Source: an uncultured Clostridia bacterium
Lineage (GTDB): Bacteria; Bacillota; Clostridia; Oscillospirales; Butyricicoccaceae
DNA: 7,007 bases
NCBI GenBank assembly: GCA_945486175.1
Contig: CALYTA010000054.1
Coordinates: 1-7,007, forward strand
Reading direction: 5' to 3'
In this document: in pieces, positions 5,334 through 7,007 of the stretch
Numbering within the stretch: position 1 is the first letter of the stretch
Layout: each line of letters begins with the position of its first letter
Made by a program: the position numbers and the translations under genes
The notes under the pieces: generated by a model
Told to the model about the DNA's origin: nothing
The model's input: the letters and a program-made list of their open reading frames with translations, nothing else
Database searches by the model: none

Positions 5334-7007
5334 TTAAGCAGCAGGTTTTTCTGCGGCCCTTCGCTCATAAGCCGCATTCTCAACGAACTGGCTGCCGACC
5401 AAACCCGGTGAACTCTCAAATTCAAAGGTGTTGAGCGTTGTAAAGGCACCATTCCGGTCAATGGAAAATACATTCCATACCGTACCCGCCTTATTTGTGG
5501 GCACTTCATATGTCGCGATAAGAGAATTGCCCTTCATGACCTTTACAATTGCACCGGACTTCGCCAGATTATATGCATCCTCTTCGCCGCTTTCCGCATA
5601 CCTGTCGCTGTAATTATGTACAGAATATGTGAATCCATCGAGTGATGCAAAATCTGTAACAGTGATTGTTTCCGGGCCATAGGACGAGGTATCATCGACA
5701 TCCAGATTTGCGTAGTCGCAGGTCATATCCGAGTAATATACATGGACACTGCTCCCGCCGTCCAGTGTATCTGCCCGCAGATGCGAATCCAAATCTGAAG
5801 GCTCCTCGCCCCATTCCAGAATGACACGATAGGTATTCTCTCCGACTTCTGTACTGATCGGAATATCGCCCAGATTGACACAGGCATTCCGTATAATTTT
5901 GCACTTTGTATAGCTTGTGATGAAGCGCACGCCATTCAGCTCGCCGTTTACCTCAATCACATACTCTCCCGCCGGAAGGTCAAAGCTGAACGAGCCATCG
6001 GAATCCGAATTGGCGGAATAAACGACTTCTCCGTCCTCGGTCTTCTCATGGACTTTGTAGGAAACCTCAAGTCCGGAGCCTGTAGCAGCGTCAACAAACC
6101 GTCCGGTGGCATTTCCGTCCGCTGTCGCACGCGCAATCGCTTCTTCCACTGCGGCATCCGCATTCACCATGTGATAGGTGGTATCATCGCCGGACACATA
6201 CGCCTTGACATCTGTATTGGCGGTTTTCACAACAATATCCTTAACCTCTGCCGCGGAAAAATCTTTATTGACAGACCATACCATGGAAGCAATGCCGGTT
6301 ACAACCGGAGCTGCCATAGACGTGCCGCTCTTTTCGTCATAGCTGCCTACGACCGTGCTGAAAACGTTTTCACCGGGAGCCGCAACCGTAATATGGCTGC
6401 CATAGTTCGAGGTCTGGCGCAGGCGATACGTGCCATCGGACAACGGCATATTGACCGATGCGACGACGATTACATGATCCCGGACAGCCTTGGACGAATT
6501 TTCCTCCGTCAGCGTGCAGAATGTGCCGTTATGCAGGGAATCAACGCAATCATTTCCCGCTGCCTGCACAATCATAAATTCATCCGTGACATTGTCAGTC
6601 AGATTTTTAATCGTGTCAACAGCCAGCTGTGCCGTGGCATCGTAATTGCTCTGGCTATAGTATCCACCATTTGAATCGTTGACAACCTTCACGCCCGATT
6701 CTACCAGACGGGTAATTCCCGCAAGGATATTAGAAGAAGCCGTCCTGTCACTTCCCTGATACGCGTCATAGTTATACAGCTGGCAATTCCATACCATGCC
6801 GGTAATACCGGTTTGGTTATTTGCCGTCGCGCCGATTATGCCTGCAACGTGTGTACCATGGCCTTCCGCAACATTGTCACTCATTGTCTGCGTGATATCC
6901 AAGTCCTCGTGCGCGGTATCAACGCCGCCGTCAACCAGTCCGACTTTTATATTATTAAACACGGAATTATGGCTCCATGCCGAAGGCGCATGCACCGCTT
7001 CCGCCCA
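5334..7007 (-). CDS. Subtilisin-family (S8) serine protease, 5' end outside window
   Basis: The reading frame stays open to the right edge, so 557 residues are visible and the signal peptide and pro-region are missing. The visible start (WAEAVHAPSAW) matches the beginning of a mature subtilase. Catalytic residues are intact: Asp in VDGGVD (codon 6930-6932), His in GHGTHVAG (6858-6860), oxyanion Asn in QAAGN and Ser in GTSMAAP (6318-6320). The catalytic domain runs to about 6130. A carboxypeptidase-regulatory-like Ig domain follows (about 5850-6110, with DSDGSFSFDLPAGEY). The C-terminal module is at 5424-5831 and a short tail ends PAA. A GTG at 6993-6995 could be misread as a start, but it lies inside the conserved fold. 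The enzyme is presumably exported, like its neighbour. The DGG after the active-site Asp differs from the common DTG/DSG. It ends 258 bases upstream of the M4 gene and is separately terminated. Confidence 0.95.
   Translation of the reverse strand, partial: WAEAVHAPSAWSHNSVFNNIKVGLVDGGVDTAHEDLDITQTMSDNVAEGHGTHVAGIIGATANNQTGITGMVWNCQLYNYDAYQGSDRTASSNILAGITRLVESGVKVVNDSNGGYYSQSNYDATAQLAVDTIKNLTDNVTDEFMIVQAAGNDCVDSLHNGTFCTLTEENSSKAVRDHVIVVASVNMPLSDGTYRLRQTSNYGSHITVAAPGENVFSTVVGSYDEKSGTSMAAPVVTGIASMVWSVNKDFSAAEVKDIVVKTANTDVKAYVSGDDTTYHMVNADAAVEEAIARATADGNATGRFVDAATGSGLEVSYKVHEKTEDGEVVYSANSDSDGSFSFDLPAGEYVIEVNGELNGVRFITSYTKCKIIRNACVNLGDIPISTEVGENTYRVILEWGEEPSDLDSHLRADTLDGGSSVHVYYSDMTCDYANLDVDDTSSYGPETITVTDFASLDGFTYSVHNYSDRYAESGEEDAYNLAKSGAIVKVMKGNSLIATYEVPTNKAGTVWNVFSIDRNGAFTTLNTFEFESSPGLVGSQFVENAAYERRAAEKPAA
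5424..5831 (-). repeat. C-terminal module shared with the M4 protease, copy in the subtilase
   Basis: It carries YRVILEWGEEPSDLDSHL, VHVYYSD, ANLDVDDTSSYGPETIT, VKVMKG and WNVFSI, collinear with the module at 1480-1884. Compared with that copy it lacks a short insertion before ANLD and has a longer loop (around RYAESGEEDAYN). Both proteins therefore end with the same domain despite unrelated catalytic folds. Confidence 0.85.

Noticed and set aside
6993..6995. GTG as the subtilase start
   Set aside because: The frame stays open to the window edge, and the conserved start of the mature fold (HAPSAW) immediately follows. A secreted protease also needs a signal and pro-region upstream, so the gene is cut by the window.

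Overview
The window looks like a piece of a chromosome from a low-GC-lineage (Firmicutes) Clostridia, most likely a gut Oscillospiraceae/Ruminococcaceae-type anaerobe. The evidence is a Gram-positive rpsF-ssb-rpsR operon with strong AAGGAGG ribosome binding sites, consensus sigma-A promoters, and large secreted proteases carrying S-layer homology (SLH) domains. The taxonomic call is inference from gene style, not from a database match.

Layout. At the left edge (1-40, minus strand) lies the 5' half of a tRNA-Thr(CGT) gene with its own promoter. Divergent from it, a perfect-consensus promoter (125-152) drives the plus-strand operon rpsF (S6, TTG start at 214), ssb and rpsR (S18, zinc-ribbon form). 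The operon is closed by an intrinsic terminator (1307-1341). The rpsF leader can fold in two mutually exclusive ways, one of which covers the ribosome binding site. Back to back with the operon terminator is a second terminator for the opposite strand (1348-1386).

From there to the right end everything is on the minus strand. A 1220-residue secreted M4 (thermolysin-like) metalloprotease occupies 1414-5076: signal peptide, three SLH repeats, an InlB/Listeria-Bacteroides-type repeat, an Ig-like domain, an FTP/PepSY pro-region, the catalytic domain with HEFTH, two carboxypeptidase-regulatory-like domains and a C-terminal WG-PSDLDSHL module. It has its own promoter (5140-5169). Upstream of it and separately terminated (5245-5278) is a subtilisin-family (S8) serine protease, 5334 to beyond 7007, whose N-terminus lies outside the window. 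The subtilase ends with the same kind of Ig-like domain followed by the same WG-PSDLDSHL module as the M4 protein.

How the parts work together. The left third is housekeeping translation and replication machinery. The right two thirds is a pair of extracellular proteases of unrelated catalytic families that share C-terminal accessory modules, suggesting a common location or substrate. I see no CRISPR array, insertion sequence, phage or defence genes, and no clearly new system. The most interesting signals are the rpsF leader switch, the module shared by the two proteases, and the placement of the SLH anchor on the propeptide side of the M4 enzyme.
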